From: an uncultured Campylobacter sp.
Lineage (GTDB): Bacteria; Campylobacterota; Campylobacteria; Campylobacterales; Campylobacteraceae
Length of the DNA: 6,918 nt
Assembly: GCF_938030685.1 (NCBI RefSeq)
Contig: NZ_CALHHX010000140.1
Location: forward strand, 1 to 6,918
Reading direction: 5' to 3'
Shown here: positions 1 to 6,355 of the stretch, piece by piece
How the letters are laid out: every line of letters starts with the position of its first letter
Numbering within the stretch: the first letter of the stretch is position 1
The notes under the pieces: model-generated
Databases searched by the model: none
Seen by the model: only the letters and a program-made list of their open reading frames with translations
Told to the model about the DNA's origin: nothing
Position numbers and translations under genes: made by a program

Positions 1-402
1 GGCAGCGAAAACAAATCGGTGCTAAAAATGCTCGTTCCCGCAGACGGCATCGAGGGGGTAAAAAAGGTATTTTTAGAGGCGGTCAAATACGCAGGCCCTA
101 ACGCCTGTCCTCCAATGGTCGTAGGCGTCGGTATCGGCGGCACGATGGATAAGGCGGCGCTTTTAGCCAAGCAAGCCGCGGTTCGCTCGATCGATAGCAG
201 AAATCCCGACGAGCGCTACGCCAAGCTAGAGGATGAGCTACTAGAGATGGCGCGCGCTACTGGCGTCGGTCCGCAGGGTTTGGGCGGCATAAACACCGCC
301 GTTAAGGTAAATGTAGAGTGGTATCCGACCCACATAGCGGGGCTTCCGGTCGCCGTTAATATCAACTGCCACGCGGCTCGTCATGCCGACGCCGAACTAT
401 AA
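1..402 (+). CDS. Class I fumarate hydratase, alpha subunit (3' part only)
   Basis: This is the C-terminal part (133 residues) of the alpha subunit of a two-subunit, oxygen-sensitive [4Fe-4S] fumarase of the TtdA/FumA N-terminal family. The enzyme interconverts fumarate and malate in the cytoplasm. The frame is open from base 1, so the true start lies upstream; the full family length is about 280-300 residues. Visible family signatures are NACPPMVVGVGIGGTMDKA, whose cysteine is one of the three expected cluster ligands, and the later GVGPQGLGG and HIAGLPVAVN segments near the C-terminus. The TAA stop overlaps the AAGGAGG ribosome site of the beta gene, so the two are translated as one operon. 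L(+)-tartrate dehydratase (TtdA) is a close relative and cannot be fully excluded from this fragment, but fumarase fits a Campylobacter-like genome better. No frameshift is seen. Confidence 0.93.
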   Translation, partial: GSENKSVLKMLVPADGIEGVKKVFLEAVKYAGPNACPPMVVGVGIGGTMDKAALLAKQAAVRSIDSRNPDERYAKLEDELLEMARATGVGPQGLGGINTAVKVNVEWYPTHIAGLPVAVNINCHAARHADAEL

Positions 403-412
403 GGAGGAAATC

Positions 413-973
413 ATGTCAGAAGTTAAAAGAATTACCGCACCTTTCGATAAAAGCGTAGTAAAAAGCCTAAAGGCGGGTGATAACGTCCTAATCAGCGGCA
501 CCATCATCGCAGCCCGCGACGCAGCGCACAAGGCTCTAACCGAAACCCTCGCTCGCGGCGAGAAGCTACCCGTAAACTTAGCCGGCGAGACGATATATTA
601 TCTGGGGCCGACTCCTGCTAAACCCGGTCAGGCAATCGGTGCTGCAGGACCTACGACTAGCGGACGCATGGATAAATATACTCCTACGATGATAAACGAA
701 GTAGGCATCAACGGCATGATCGGCAAGGGCTACCGCAGCGACGCCGTCGTCGAGGCGATGAAAAAATCGGGCTGCGTCTATATGGTCGCCATCGGCGGCG
801 CGGGCGCGCTGATTAGCCAAAGTATTAAAAAATACGAAGTGCTAGCCTACCCCGAGCTCGGCCCCGAGGCGGTCGCGCGACTTACCGTCGAGGATTTCCC
901 TGCTATCGTAGCAATCGATAGCGAGGGCAACAACTTCTACGAAGTAGGTCAGGCGCCTTATAGAAAAATCTAA
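413..973 (+). CDS. Class I fumarate hydratase, beta subunit
   Basis: This is a complete 186-residue beta subunit, equivalent to the C-terminal half of single-chain class I fumarases and to TtdB. It supplies the swivelling domain that completes the active site and binds the substrate with the alpha subunit. Signatures, in order: GDNVLISGTIIAARDAAHKA (about residues 22-41), YYLGPTPAKPGQAIGAAGPT with the TSGRMDKYTP motif (about 62-90), MIGKG (about 102-106) and YMVAIGGAGALIS (about 123-135). I start it at ATG 413 because a perfect AAGGAGG lies at 401-407, five bases upstream. An in-frame ATG at 383 would overlap the alpha gene, has no ribosome site and adds residues not typical of the family. 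The gap to the alpha gene is 10 bases, which indicates co-transcription. The coding DNA contains no RAATTY hexamer, unlike the spacer that follows it. Confidence 0.94.
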   Translation: MSEVKRITAPFDKSVVKSLKAGDNVLISGTIIAARDAAHKALTETLARGEKLPVNLAGETIYYLGPTPAKPGQAIGAAGPTTSGRMDKYTPTMINEVGINGMIGKGYRSDAVVEAMKKSGCVYMVAIGGAGALISQSIKKYEVLAYPELGPEAVARLTVEDFPAIVAIDSEGNNFYEVGQAPYRKI

Positions 974-985
974 ATTTTGCTAGCG

Positions 986-1017
986 GCGTCCGCGCAGTGC
1001 TTTTGCGGCGCGGGCGT
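986..1017 (+). terminator. GC-rich hairpin after the fumarase operon, possible terminator
   Basis: CGTCCGCGC (987-995) can pair with GCGCGGGCG (1008-1016) through nine base pairs, one of them G-U, around a 12-base loop. It begins 13 bases after the beta-subunit stop, where a terminator is expected. It lacks a real T run downstream (the next bases are TTCGT), so it may only protect the 3' end of the mRNA or be chance in GC-rich sequence. Confidence 0.35.
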
Positions 1018-1160
1018 TCGTAAATTTATCGGCGTCCGCTCGGGCGCCCTAAATTTCGCAGCATAATTTGCGGCATTTATTTTGCGAAATTTTACGACTC
1101 GGCGCAGTGAAATTTTATAGCGAAATTTAAATCGCGTCCGTAAAATTTTATCTCTCTTAC

Positions 1161-1187
1161 GGCACGGAATTTTTAAAATTTCGTGCC
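1161..1187. repeat. 27-base inverted repeat carrying two opposed RAATTY sites
   Basis: GGCACGGAATTTT and TAAAATTTCGTGCC form a nearly perfect palindrome: 13 pairs with one G-T, centred on base 1174. It contains GAATTT at 1167 and AAATTT at 1176. As RNA it could fold into a stem of about 11 pairs. The following bases (GCTTAAATTT) are not a T run, so terminator function is doubtful. It lies roughly midway between the fumarase beta gene and the next gene. Confidence 0.55.
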
Positions 1188-1353
1188 GCTTAAATTTCTA
1201 CAGAAATTCCGTCTTTGTTTCATTTAAACAATCCGCCACTAAAATTTAATCGCAAATTTATCCAAGTCTAAATTTTAAAATTCCAGCGCCGTTCGTAAGC
1301 AAATTTAAAGCCCGCAAGCGTCATAATCCATCTTAAATTTAAAAAGGAGCAAA

Positions 1354-2382
1354 ATGGGCGCAAGCGATCTGGAGCAGATCAGACTGGGGCTTTTGTATAA
1401 GGCGAAAAGAAATACGATCTTCGCGGCGGCGTGCATGCTCGGCTACGGCGCGTTTTTGTTATACAAGCTACGCGACGAAGAAGGTATGGCGACTTTGGTG
1501 TCGTCTATCGGATTATTCGGGCCTGTTCTTATCGTAGGCGTTTTGTGCGATGAAAGCTCTATAAAAGCTAAGATAATCTGTGCTGTCTACGTTTTTATAA
1601 TGTGCCTATTTTGGATCGGTTTACAAAGCCACCCAACGACTTCCAAATATATCTCATTCGCAGCCATGACTTTAGTCTTGGCCGCTTCGAGTTTTTTTGT
1701 ATTATTTAGAGTGCTTAAACGAGTTTATTCGATAAAATTTCGGCGCGCTTTTAAAGAGCATTATCTAATGCCTTATTTTAAAGCGTTCGGCTATCGATAC
1801 GATATTGGAGGCAGTATCGATCCCGCCAAGCTTAAGCTCTCTGAGCTTTTTTCGCGACTAGACGAATTCTTAGACGGCAACGACAGGGTTTTGGGCGTTT
1901 ATGACGGCGTGAGTTTTGCCTTTTGCGACGTGAGCTTATTTAATAGATTTTCGAAAAGCGAAATCCTCGGCACCTTTTTCTACGCGGAATTTAACAAACG
2001 CATAAGTGCCAAAACCCTGATTTTTCCCGCTCGCGCCGGCGCGCCGAACACAGGCGGGCTAAAAAAGATCGATATGGACGATGCGGAGTTTAACGCCGTC
2101 TTCGCCGTGTATTGCGAGGACGCGGCGGGCGCGATGTATATTCTAACGCCCGCCTTTATGCGGAGGCTCTTGCGCTTCGCAGGTGCCGTAGCCGCGCCCG
2201 TTAGCCTTAGCTTCGCAGATAGCAAAATTTATATTTTCGTAAATACGGGGCGCGATAATTTCGAGCCGGGCATCGACGAAAGCGTGCTGCGCCGCGACCC
2301 CGCCGCACTCATCAAGCGCGAGCTTTCGCACTTTTTAGCGATCGTAAAAAACCTAAAACTAAACGAAAGAATTTGGAGCTAG
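1354..2382 (+). CDS. DUF3137-family integral membrane protein
   Basis: This 342-residue protein has four predicted membrane helices at about residues 21-37, 47-65, 73-90 and 99-120, followed by a soluble domain of about 220 residues, probably cytoplasmic. The soluble part resembles the DUF3137 family: GVYDGVSFAFCDVSL, then GTFFYAEFNK, then the core KIDMDDAEFNAVFAVYCED, then YILTPAFMRRLL and IYIFVNTGRDNFEPGI. The function of the family is not established. The start is ATG 1354, with AAGGAG at 1344-1349, four bases upstream. The gene stands alone: the fumarase operon ends 380 bases before it and the next gene is convergent, so it probably has its own promoter in the preceding spacer. The region coding for the second to fourth helices (about 1540-1740) is visibly richer in A+T than the ends. 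Family assignment rests on remembered motif patterns, not on a search. Confidence 0.85.
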   Translation: MGASDLEQIRLGLLYKAKRNTIFAAACMLGYGAFLLYKLRDEEGMATLVSSIGLFGPVLIVGVLCDESSIKAKIICAVYVFIMCLFWIGLQSHPTTSKYISFAAMTLVLAASSFFVLFRVLKRVYSIKFRRAFKEHYLMPYFKAFGYRYDIGGSIDPAKLKLSELFSRLDEFLDGNDRVLGVYDGVSFAFCDVSLFNRFSKSEILGTFFYAEFNKRISAKTLIFPARAGAPNTGGLKKIDMDDAEFNAVFAVYCEDAAGAMYILTPAFMRRLLRFAGAVAAPVSLSFADSKIYIFVNTGRDNFEPGIDESVLRRDPAALIKRELSHFLAIVKNLKLNERIWS

Positions 2383-2744
2383 CAGGCGGCTCGCGGCAGC
2401 TTTGCGTGTCACAGCCTCGCACACTATAGCTTCACGCGCCGTGCTGCAACCTCACACACCGTAAAATTTGAAATTTTAAAATTCCGCTTTTTGATTTCGC
2501 GCTTTGGAATTTTACGCGCCTTGAAATCCCGCGCGTTTTGAAATTTAAAATTTTAATCCATGCTACGGAATTCTGCGCCGCAAAATTTAAAATTCTGAAA
2601 TTAAAATTCCGCGCCTTGAAATTCTACGCTTTTAAATTTACAGCCCAAAAGCCTTAAAATTTAAAATCCAAATCCGCTCGCTGCGGAATTCTGCGAAATT
2701 TGAAATTGCAAAATTCCGTGAGGCTGCCGTTTGAAATTCGCCTT
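2383..2744. repeat. Convergent intergenic region packed with RAATTY words
   Basis: These 362 bases separate two convergent genes and hold no supportable gene. By hand count 17 RAATTY hexamers are present, from 2464 to 2739, often as close pairs such as AAATTTTAAAATTCC at 2471-2485 and AAATTTAAAATTCTG at 2583-2597. The phrases GCGGAATTCTGCG and AAAATTCCGCGCC are typical of the flanks. The first 80 bases (to about 2460) lack the motif. Transcription from both sides must stop here, but no hairpin followed by a T run stands out on either strand. Confidence 0.75.
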
Positions 2745-4253
2745 TCAAAGCATAAGGCTAAGCAGCAGCAAAAATCCGATGAAGCTTAGGGCGTTGCCGA
2801 AGGAGCCGCCGATGTGATCGCCGAGCCACGTCAGCACGAGCGCGCCGCCTAGACGCAGACCTATTTGTAGCGCCACGCTCGCGATAAAATCTATCACGCG
2901 CCGAAGTCCGCTGCGCGTATCGCCGAGCTTCATGCCGCGGCTTTGGTTCCACAGTCCGCTTACGCGGTAGTCCTTGTAGCGGGCGCGAAGAATATCTCCG
3001 TTTTGCAGCTCGAAGCTCTGCGAAGCGTCTTTTGCCTTGACGGATACCGCGACTTCGGCGGAGCGGGCGGAATTTATAGAATTTGCTGCGTTAGTGGAAT
3101 TTGCAGAGCTTGCGGAATTCGCTGATTTCGCAAAATTTTTAACGCTCGCAGAATTTTCTGCGTTTAAATTCTTAAATTTCGCAGAATTTTTGCCGTCCGC
3201 AAGCTCCGCTAAATTTTGATCCGCACGTAGCGCGTCAGAGACGATCTGCCGCTTGCTGTCGCCCGATAAATATAGCCCGTCCAGCGCGAAGCCATAATAA
3301 TAAACGTCGCCGCTTCGCAGCACGCGCACGCCGCTAGCATAGCCCTCTGCTTCGCCGCTTCGCTTGGGCTCTTTGGAATGCGGAAGCGTTGCGAATATGC
3401 GTCCGAACTTTGCGGCGCGCCAGTCTCTTCGCATAAACCTAAAGCTGCAATACGCAAAAGGCGCGAGGATGAGCAGGGCTAGCAGTCCCGCAGGAGCCCT
3501 TGCATCAAAGATAAAGATTATGCAGTAGATGCTCATCGCGGTCAGCACTACGCCGAAGGCTGCGAATATCGCGGCAAGCGCCGTGCTACCGGCGTCCTTC
3601 CAGCGCTGCGCGCCTAGGCTTAGATTAACGAAATCTAACGGAAGGACGGAAGCGGCGGAGTTTACCGAAGCGCTGTGCTTCTCGCGGATAGAAATTAAAG
3701 AGAATGAGCCGCTTAAATCTTTGCAATTTAAATTCGAAGCATAAAACTTCGTATCGGCGTTCGCCTGCTCGTTAAAGCCTTCGCGGATCAGGCTCAAAGC
3801 GGCGGAATTTATACCGCTGCGATCTTTGCCCACTAAATCAGATACCGCAGAATTTTGGCGCGCACTTGCCGCCGTATCGCTATATGCGTCGCAGTCTGAA
3901 TTTGTGGCGGTGGAATTTTTGCTATTTGGAGTTTCGCGGCTAGGGCGCGGCACGGAATTTTCGCCGCTTAAATCGGCGTCGCTTAAATCCTCGCGGCAGG
4001 AATTTAAGCTTCCCAAAGCCTCATCGCCGGAATTTGAGCTTGAAGCCTCATATATCACCGCTAGCTCGTCGCCCTCGCGTATCGGCAGATAAAGTCCGTC
4101 GCGCCTTAAGTCCAAATTTCCCGCAAAGCGCAAGCGCTCCAGCGTAAAGCTAAATTTCGCCGTGCCTGCAGCCGCGGGCTGTAGCTTCAAATCCCTGGCC
4201 GTGCCGCGAGCAAGCTTGATCTGCTGCGGCGAAAGAAATTTAGCAAACCTCAT
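2745..4253 (-). CDS. Membrane protein of unknown function with Asn/Ser/Ala-rich insertions
   Basis: I do not recognise this 502-residue protein. It begins at ATG 4253, preceded on its strand by GAAAGG, six bases upstream, and lies 32 bases downstream of the terC-type gene, which suggests one operon. Layout: a soluble N-terminal part (1-68) ending in GDELAVIYE; a low-complexity stretch rich in Ser, Asn, Asp and Ala (about 69-205); a short conserved-looking piece (LPLDFVNLSLGAQRWKDAG); two membrane helices (about 221-247 and 252-270); a soluble part containing GDVYYYGFALDGLYL; a second Asn-Ser-Ala-rich stretch (about 354-394); a beta-rich piece (FELQNGDILRARYKDYRVSG); and two C-terminal helices (about 457-480 and 484-502). 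Both low-complexity stretches are coded by clusters of the RAATTY motif that also fills the spacers, so they look like expanded linkers inside an otherwise ordinary protein. The reading frame stays open through both, which argues for a functional gene. Confidence 0.8.
   Translation of the reverse strand: MRFAKFLSPQQIKLARGTARDLKLQPAAAGTAKFSFTLERLRFAGNLDLRRDGLYLPIREGDELAVIYEASSSNSGDEALGSLNSCREDLSDADLSGENSVPRPSRETPNSKNSTATNSDCDAYSDTAASARQNSAVSDLVGKDRSGINSAALSLIREGFNEQANADTKFYASNLNCKDLSGSFSLISIREKHSASVNSAASVLPLDFVNLSLGAQRWKDAGSTALAAIFAAFGVVLTAMSIYCIIFIFDARAPAGLLALLILAPFAYCSFRFMRRDWRAAKFGRIFATLPHSKEPKRSGEAEGYASGVRVLRSGDVYYYGFALDGLYLSGDSKRQIVSDALRADQNLAELADGKNSAKFKNLNAENSASVKNFAKSANSASSANSTNAANSINSARSAEVAVSVKAKDASQSFELQNGDILRARYKDYRVSGLWNQSRGMKLGDTRSGLRRVIDFIASVALQIGLRLGGALVLTWLGDHIGGSFGNALSFIGFLLLLSLML
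3070..3189 (-). repeat. In-frame degenerate 9/18-bp repeat built on GAATTT
   Basis: RAATTY hexamers start at 3070, 3079, 3097, 3115, 3133 and 3151, a spacing of 9 and then 18 bases, followed by less regular copies at 3166, 3174 and 3184. On the plus strand the unit resembles AATTTGCGG. Read on the minus strand in frame it gives Asn-Ser-Ala and Asn-Ser variants (for example SANSASSANSTNAANS). Because the period is a multiple of three, gain or loss of a unit keeps the gene open. Confidence 0.7.
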
Positions 4254-4285
4254 TTGCGCCTTTCAATTTAGCAAAATTCCTCCGA

Positions 4286-5005
4286 TCATTTCGCGGCGGA
4301 TTTTTTGCGAATCTGGATATTGATGAGCTCCACCAGCAGCGAAAACGCCATCGAGAAGTAGATGTAGCCCTTAGGTATGTGAAAGCCCAGGCCGTCGGCG
4401 ATCAGCGAGACGCCCACCAAAATCAAAAACGCAAGCGCTAAAATTTTGATCGTCGGGTTTGCGTCCACGAAGCGCGCGATCGCGCCGCTAGCGAGCATCA
4501 TCACGCCTACGGCGATGACGACTGCGAGGATCATCACGGGCAGGTGCTGCGCCATGCCCACGGCGGTGATGACGCTGTCGAGCGAAAAGATGATGTCCAA
4601 AACTGCGATCTGCACGAGAGTGCCGCCGAAGCTTGCCTTGCCGCCGCTAGCGCTATGTTCGTGCGCCTCGCCGGTGGCGCTGGAGTGGATCTCGAGCGTG
4701 GATTTTACGAGTAGAAACAATCCACCGCCGATCAGCACGAGATCGCGCCCGCTAAAATCGCGCGCAAGCACGCTAAATAGCGGTTTGGTTAGCCCCATGA
4801 TCCAGCTTAGGCTAAGAAGCAGCAAAATGCGCGTGATCATCGCAAGCGCAAGTCCGATTATACGGGCACGCCCGCGCTGCGCCTCGGGCAGGCGGCCGCA
4901 TAAAATCGCGATAAAGATGATATTGTCGATGCCAAGCACGATCTCAAGTCCCGTGAGCGTCGCCAGGCTGATCCATGCCTCGGGTGAGGCGATCCATTCA
5001 AACAT
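4286..5005 (-). CDS. TerC-family integral membrane protein (YgdQ-like)
   Basis: This complete 239-residue protein has about seven membrane helices and closely resembles the short TerC-family proteins of the E. coli YgdQ type (about 237 residues). The two internally related family motifs are present: LEIVLGIDNIIFIA in the first helix (E21, D27, N28) and VLDIIFSLDSVITAVG in the fourth (D137, D143, S144). These acidic membrane residues are the likely metal-coordinating positions. C-terminal family sequence such as LILVGVSLIADG and HIPKGYIYFSMAFSLLVE is also intact. Several TerC relatives export manganese, in part to metallate exported proteins, but the substrate here is not shown by the sequence. 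A hydrophilic, His- and Gly-containing loop (about 107-125) lies between helices 3 and 4. The start at 5005 has AAAGGAAA at 5009-5016 on its strand. It is the first gene of a probable two-gene operon with the 502-residue membrane protein. Confidence 0.92.
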   Translation of the reverse strand: MFEWIASPEAWISLATLTGLEIVLGIDNIIFIAILCGRLPEAQRGRARIIGLALAMITRILLLLSLSWIMGLTKPLFSVLARDFSGRDLVLIGGGLFLLVKSTLEIHSSATGEAHEHSASGGKASFGGTLVQIAVLDIIFSLDSVITAVGMAQHLPVMILAVVIAVGVMMLASGAIARFVDANPTIKILALAFLILVGVSLIADGLGFHIPKGYIYFSMAFSLLVELINIQIRKKSAAK

Positions 5006-5036
5006 CGGTTTCCTTTGGATAAAAATTTAAGCTGTG

Positions 5037-5042
5037 ATAATA
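5037..5042 (-). promoter_or_regulatory. Candidate -10 box for the terC-type operon
   Basis: On the minus strand this reads TATTAT, one base from TATAAT, 31 bases before the start codon at 5005. There is no clear -35 box, only the T-rich upstream sequence common for Campylobacter sigma-70 promoters. The call rests on the hexamer and its position alone. Confidence 0.3.
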
Positions 5043-5255
5043 GCGAAAGTTTGGTTAAAATTTCTAAATTTTACCGCCTTTGCGCGCGAAACTGCGCGAG
5101 GATTTAGGCGATGCGATGCGGACGGTTTATCTTAGAATTTTACCGCAAATTTATCGCGGCAAAATTGCGGCGCACGGAATTTCGTGGATTGAGAGAGCGA
5201 AATTTTGACGACGAAATTTTAAATTTTCAGCTCTAAATTTACCCGTTTTTAAGCA

Positions 5256-5265
5256 GGGGGGGGGG
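5256..5265 (+). repeat. G10 homopolymer, possible phase-variation tract
   Basis: Ten consecutive G residues end 40 bases before the lipoprotein start codon. Poly-G tracts of about this length are the standard slipped-strand contingency elements of Campylobacter. This one lies outside any reading frame, so any effect would be on transcription. A TATTTT at 5272-5277 could be a -10 box, which would put the G tract in the spacer upstream of it, so changes in length would alter promoter geometry. Confidence 0.75.
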
Positions 5266-5272
5266 TAGCATT

Positions 5273-5286
5273 ATTTTCTAGAAAAT
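5273..5286. promoter_or_regulatory. 14-bp perfect palindrome between the G tract and the ribosome site
   Basis: ATTTTCTAGAAAAT is a perfect palindrome seven bases after the G10 tract and just before the AAGGAG at 5294-5299. It overlaps the putative -10 TATTTT. It could be an operator for a dimeric regulator, or a chance AT-rich palindrome. Confidence 0.4.
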
Positions 5287-5305
5287 TTACCTCAAGGAGT
5301 TAAAG

Positions 5306-6073
5306 ATGAAATATATGCTAAGCGCCGTACTTGCGGCATTGTTTTTAGCAGGATGTGGCGAGGACGAAGTAGAGCTCGTGAAAAACTACACTCTGCCCGA
5401 TTTTAAGTCTATGAGTATCGGCACGGCGATCGAGGGTTCGAAAATCTGCAAAAGTGTCACCTGGAGCAAAGAGGAAAACGGCGGATTAAAGACGGTTAAG
5501 ATGGTCTGCGACTTGGATATGGAGCGCATGAAAGCAAAGATAGTGCAAGATAAAACCGAGAGCCTTAAATCTTATAAACAAAGAGCATTGGATACATCTT
5601 TAAATAATGCTATGATTTATTACAAAAGTAAGGTCTATGATGAGCAAGGTCTGCTTAAGCTAGCAAAGGAACACTGCAAACTCAATGAGGTAAAATTCCA
5701 AGAAACATTTAAAACTAAAGGCAAAATAGAATTCGACGATGAAGACAAGATAGTTGATTGTGACGATAAATTAAAAGGGGAATTTCAAAAAGAATATAGC
5801 GTTGATTATATTATAGAATATCTTAAGAGAGCCGTCTATTACTCGCAGCTAACGGTAGAGCAATATGATGCAGTTTTTGGACGCAAAAAAGTAGAGTATC
5901 CATCAAAAGCTGTTATTGAGCTAAATTTTATCGTCAATGCCGATAAAAGCATAAGTTTGTCGGATAAATTTATGGTGACCGAAGATGTTGCCGATGATAT
6001 TATTAAAACAAGTTCGTTCACTGGTAAAAGGGTGGCAGAAGACGCCTTAGTAATTTTCTACGAAAGAAAGTAA
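5306..6073 (+). CDS. Lipoprotein of unknown function with four mature-chain cysteines
   Basis: This 255-residue protein starts at ATG 5306 with AAGGAG at 5294-5299. The N-terminus is a lipoprotein signal peptide: a short basic start, a hydrophobic run and the lipobox LAGC, with C17 the lipidated residue, followed by G-E-D-E. The mature protein is highly charged and has four more cysteines (C48, C68, C124, C152), enough for two disulphides. The segment around SMSIGTAIEGSKICKSVTW and the following GGLKTVKMVCDL resembles a recurring motif in proteobacterial lipoproteins (S-x-T/S-I/V-G-x-A, then K-S-V-x-W), and the C-terminal IELNFIVNADKSISL looks like the matching later strand; this likeness is from memory. 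From about 5570 onward the gene is clearly more AT-rich than its neighbours. It is monocistronic, ends at a strong terminator, and may be phase-variable through the upstream G10 tract. Confidence 0.87.
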   Translation: MKYMLSAVLAALFLAGCGEDEVELVKNYTLPDFKSMSIGTAIEGSKICKSVTWSKEENGGLKTVKMVCDLDMERMKAKIVQDKTESLKSYKQRALDTSLNNAMIYYKSKVYDEQGLLKLAKEHCKLNEVKFQETFKTKGKIEFDDEDKIVDCDDKLKGEFQKEYSVDYIIEYLKRAVYYSQLTVEQYDAVFGRKKVEYPSKAVIELNFIVNADKSISLSDKFMVTEDVADDIIKTSSFTGKRVAEDALVIFYERK

Positions 6074-6084
6074 GTACCTCATCT

Positions 6085-6127
6085 CTCGGCTAAATTTGAT
6101 GAAATTTTAAAATTTAGCCGAGTTTTT
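6085..6127 (+). terminator. Rho-independent terminator of the lipoprotein gene
   Basis: CTCGGCTAAATTT (6085-6097) and AAATTTAGCCGAG (6110-6122) form a perfect 13-pair stem with a 12-base loop, followed at once by TTTTT (6123-6127). It starts 12 bases after the stop codon. The inner end of each arm is an AAATTT site, so two copies of the local RAATTY motif in inverted orientation are part of the stem. Confidence 0.93.
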
Positions 6128-6355
6128 ATATCAAAATTTCATTCAAAATTTTTTACGCGCAGTTTTAAATTTAAAGCGCAATGCCTTCTCGTCGTCAAGG
6201 CTAAATTTAAATTTTAGCTTTATTGCGGCGCGCGGACTGAATTTACGCTGCGCGGAATTTTAAAATTTATTCGGGCGCGGATAAGCTAGCGAGCCGAGCT
6301 TGCGGTTTTAGATAAAATTTCAACCTTGTACGGGCTCTTACGAGATATGAAAGCG

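Larger units (their letters stand above)
974..1353. repeat. Non-coding spacer saturated with RAATTY hexamers
   Basis: No plausible gene is seen in these 380 bases. By hand count 16 RAATTY hexamers lie wholly inside, at 1022, 1051, 1087, 1110, 1123, 1143, 1167, 1176, 1192, 1204, 1242, 1254, 1270, 1278, 1301 and 1335, plus one that overlaps the fumarase stop. About one would be expected by chance. Many are flanked by CGC or GCG, giving words such as AAATTTCGC and GCGAAATTT. The leader of the next gene must lie here. A CATAAT at 1322-1327 is a weak -10 candidate without a convincing -35. Confidence 0.75.
5006..5305. promoter_or_regulatory. Divergent promoter region of the terC-type gene and the lipoprotein
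   Basis: These 300 bases separate two divergently transcribed genes and must hold both promoters. By hand count 11 RAATTY hexamers occur (5023, 5058, 5066, 5135, 5147, 5177, 5200, 5214, 5221, 5235, 5283). No small gene is convincing. The G10 tract, the palindrome next to it and a -10 candidate for the terC-type gene are listed separately. No manganese-type riboswitch could be recognised upstream of the terC-type gene. Confidence 0.6.

Noticed and set aside
383..412. Upstream ATG giving a 196-residue fumarase beta subunit
   Set aside because: It overlaps the alpha gene and has no ribosome site, while AAGGAGG sits just before ATG 413.
2383..2744. Insertion sequence or transposon remnant between the convergent genes
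   Set aside because: There are no terminal inverted repeats, target duplications or transposase fragments; the repetition is explained by the RAATTY motif.
3037..3219. 60-codon plus-strand frame rich in Glu-Phe-Ala
   Set aside because: It is the opposite-strand reading of the Asn-Ser-Ala repeat array in the 502-residue gene, with no ribosome site.
4446..5030. 194-codon open frame on the plus strand
   Set aside because: It is exactly antisense to the terC-type gene, has no family-like sequence and arises from the codon bias of the real gene.
5006..5100. Manganese (yybP-ykoY type) riboswitch upstream of the terC-type gene
   Set aside because: The leader is short and AT-rich; I could find neither the conserved loop sequences nor a multi-stem fold.
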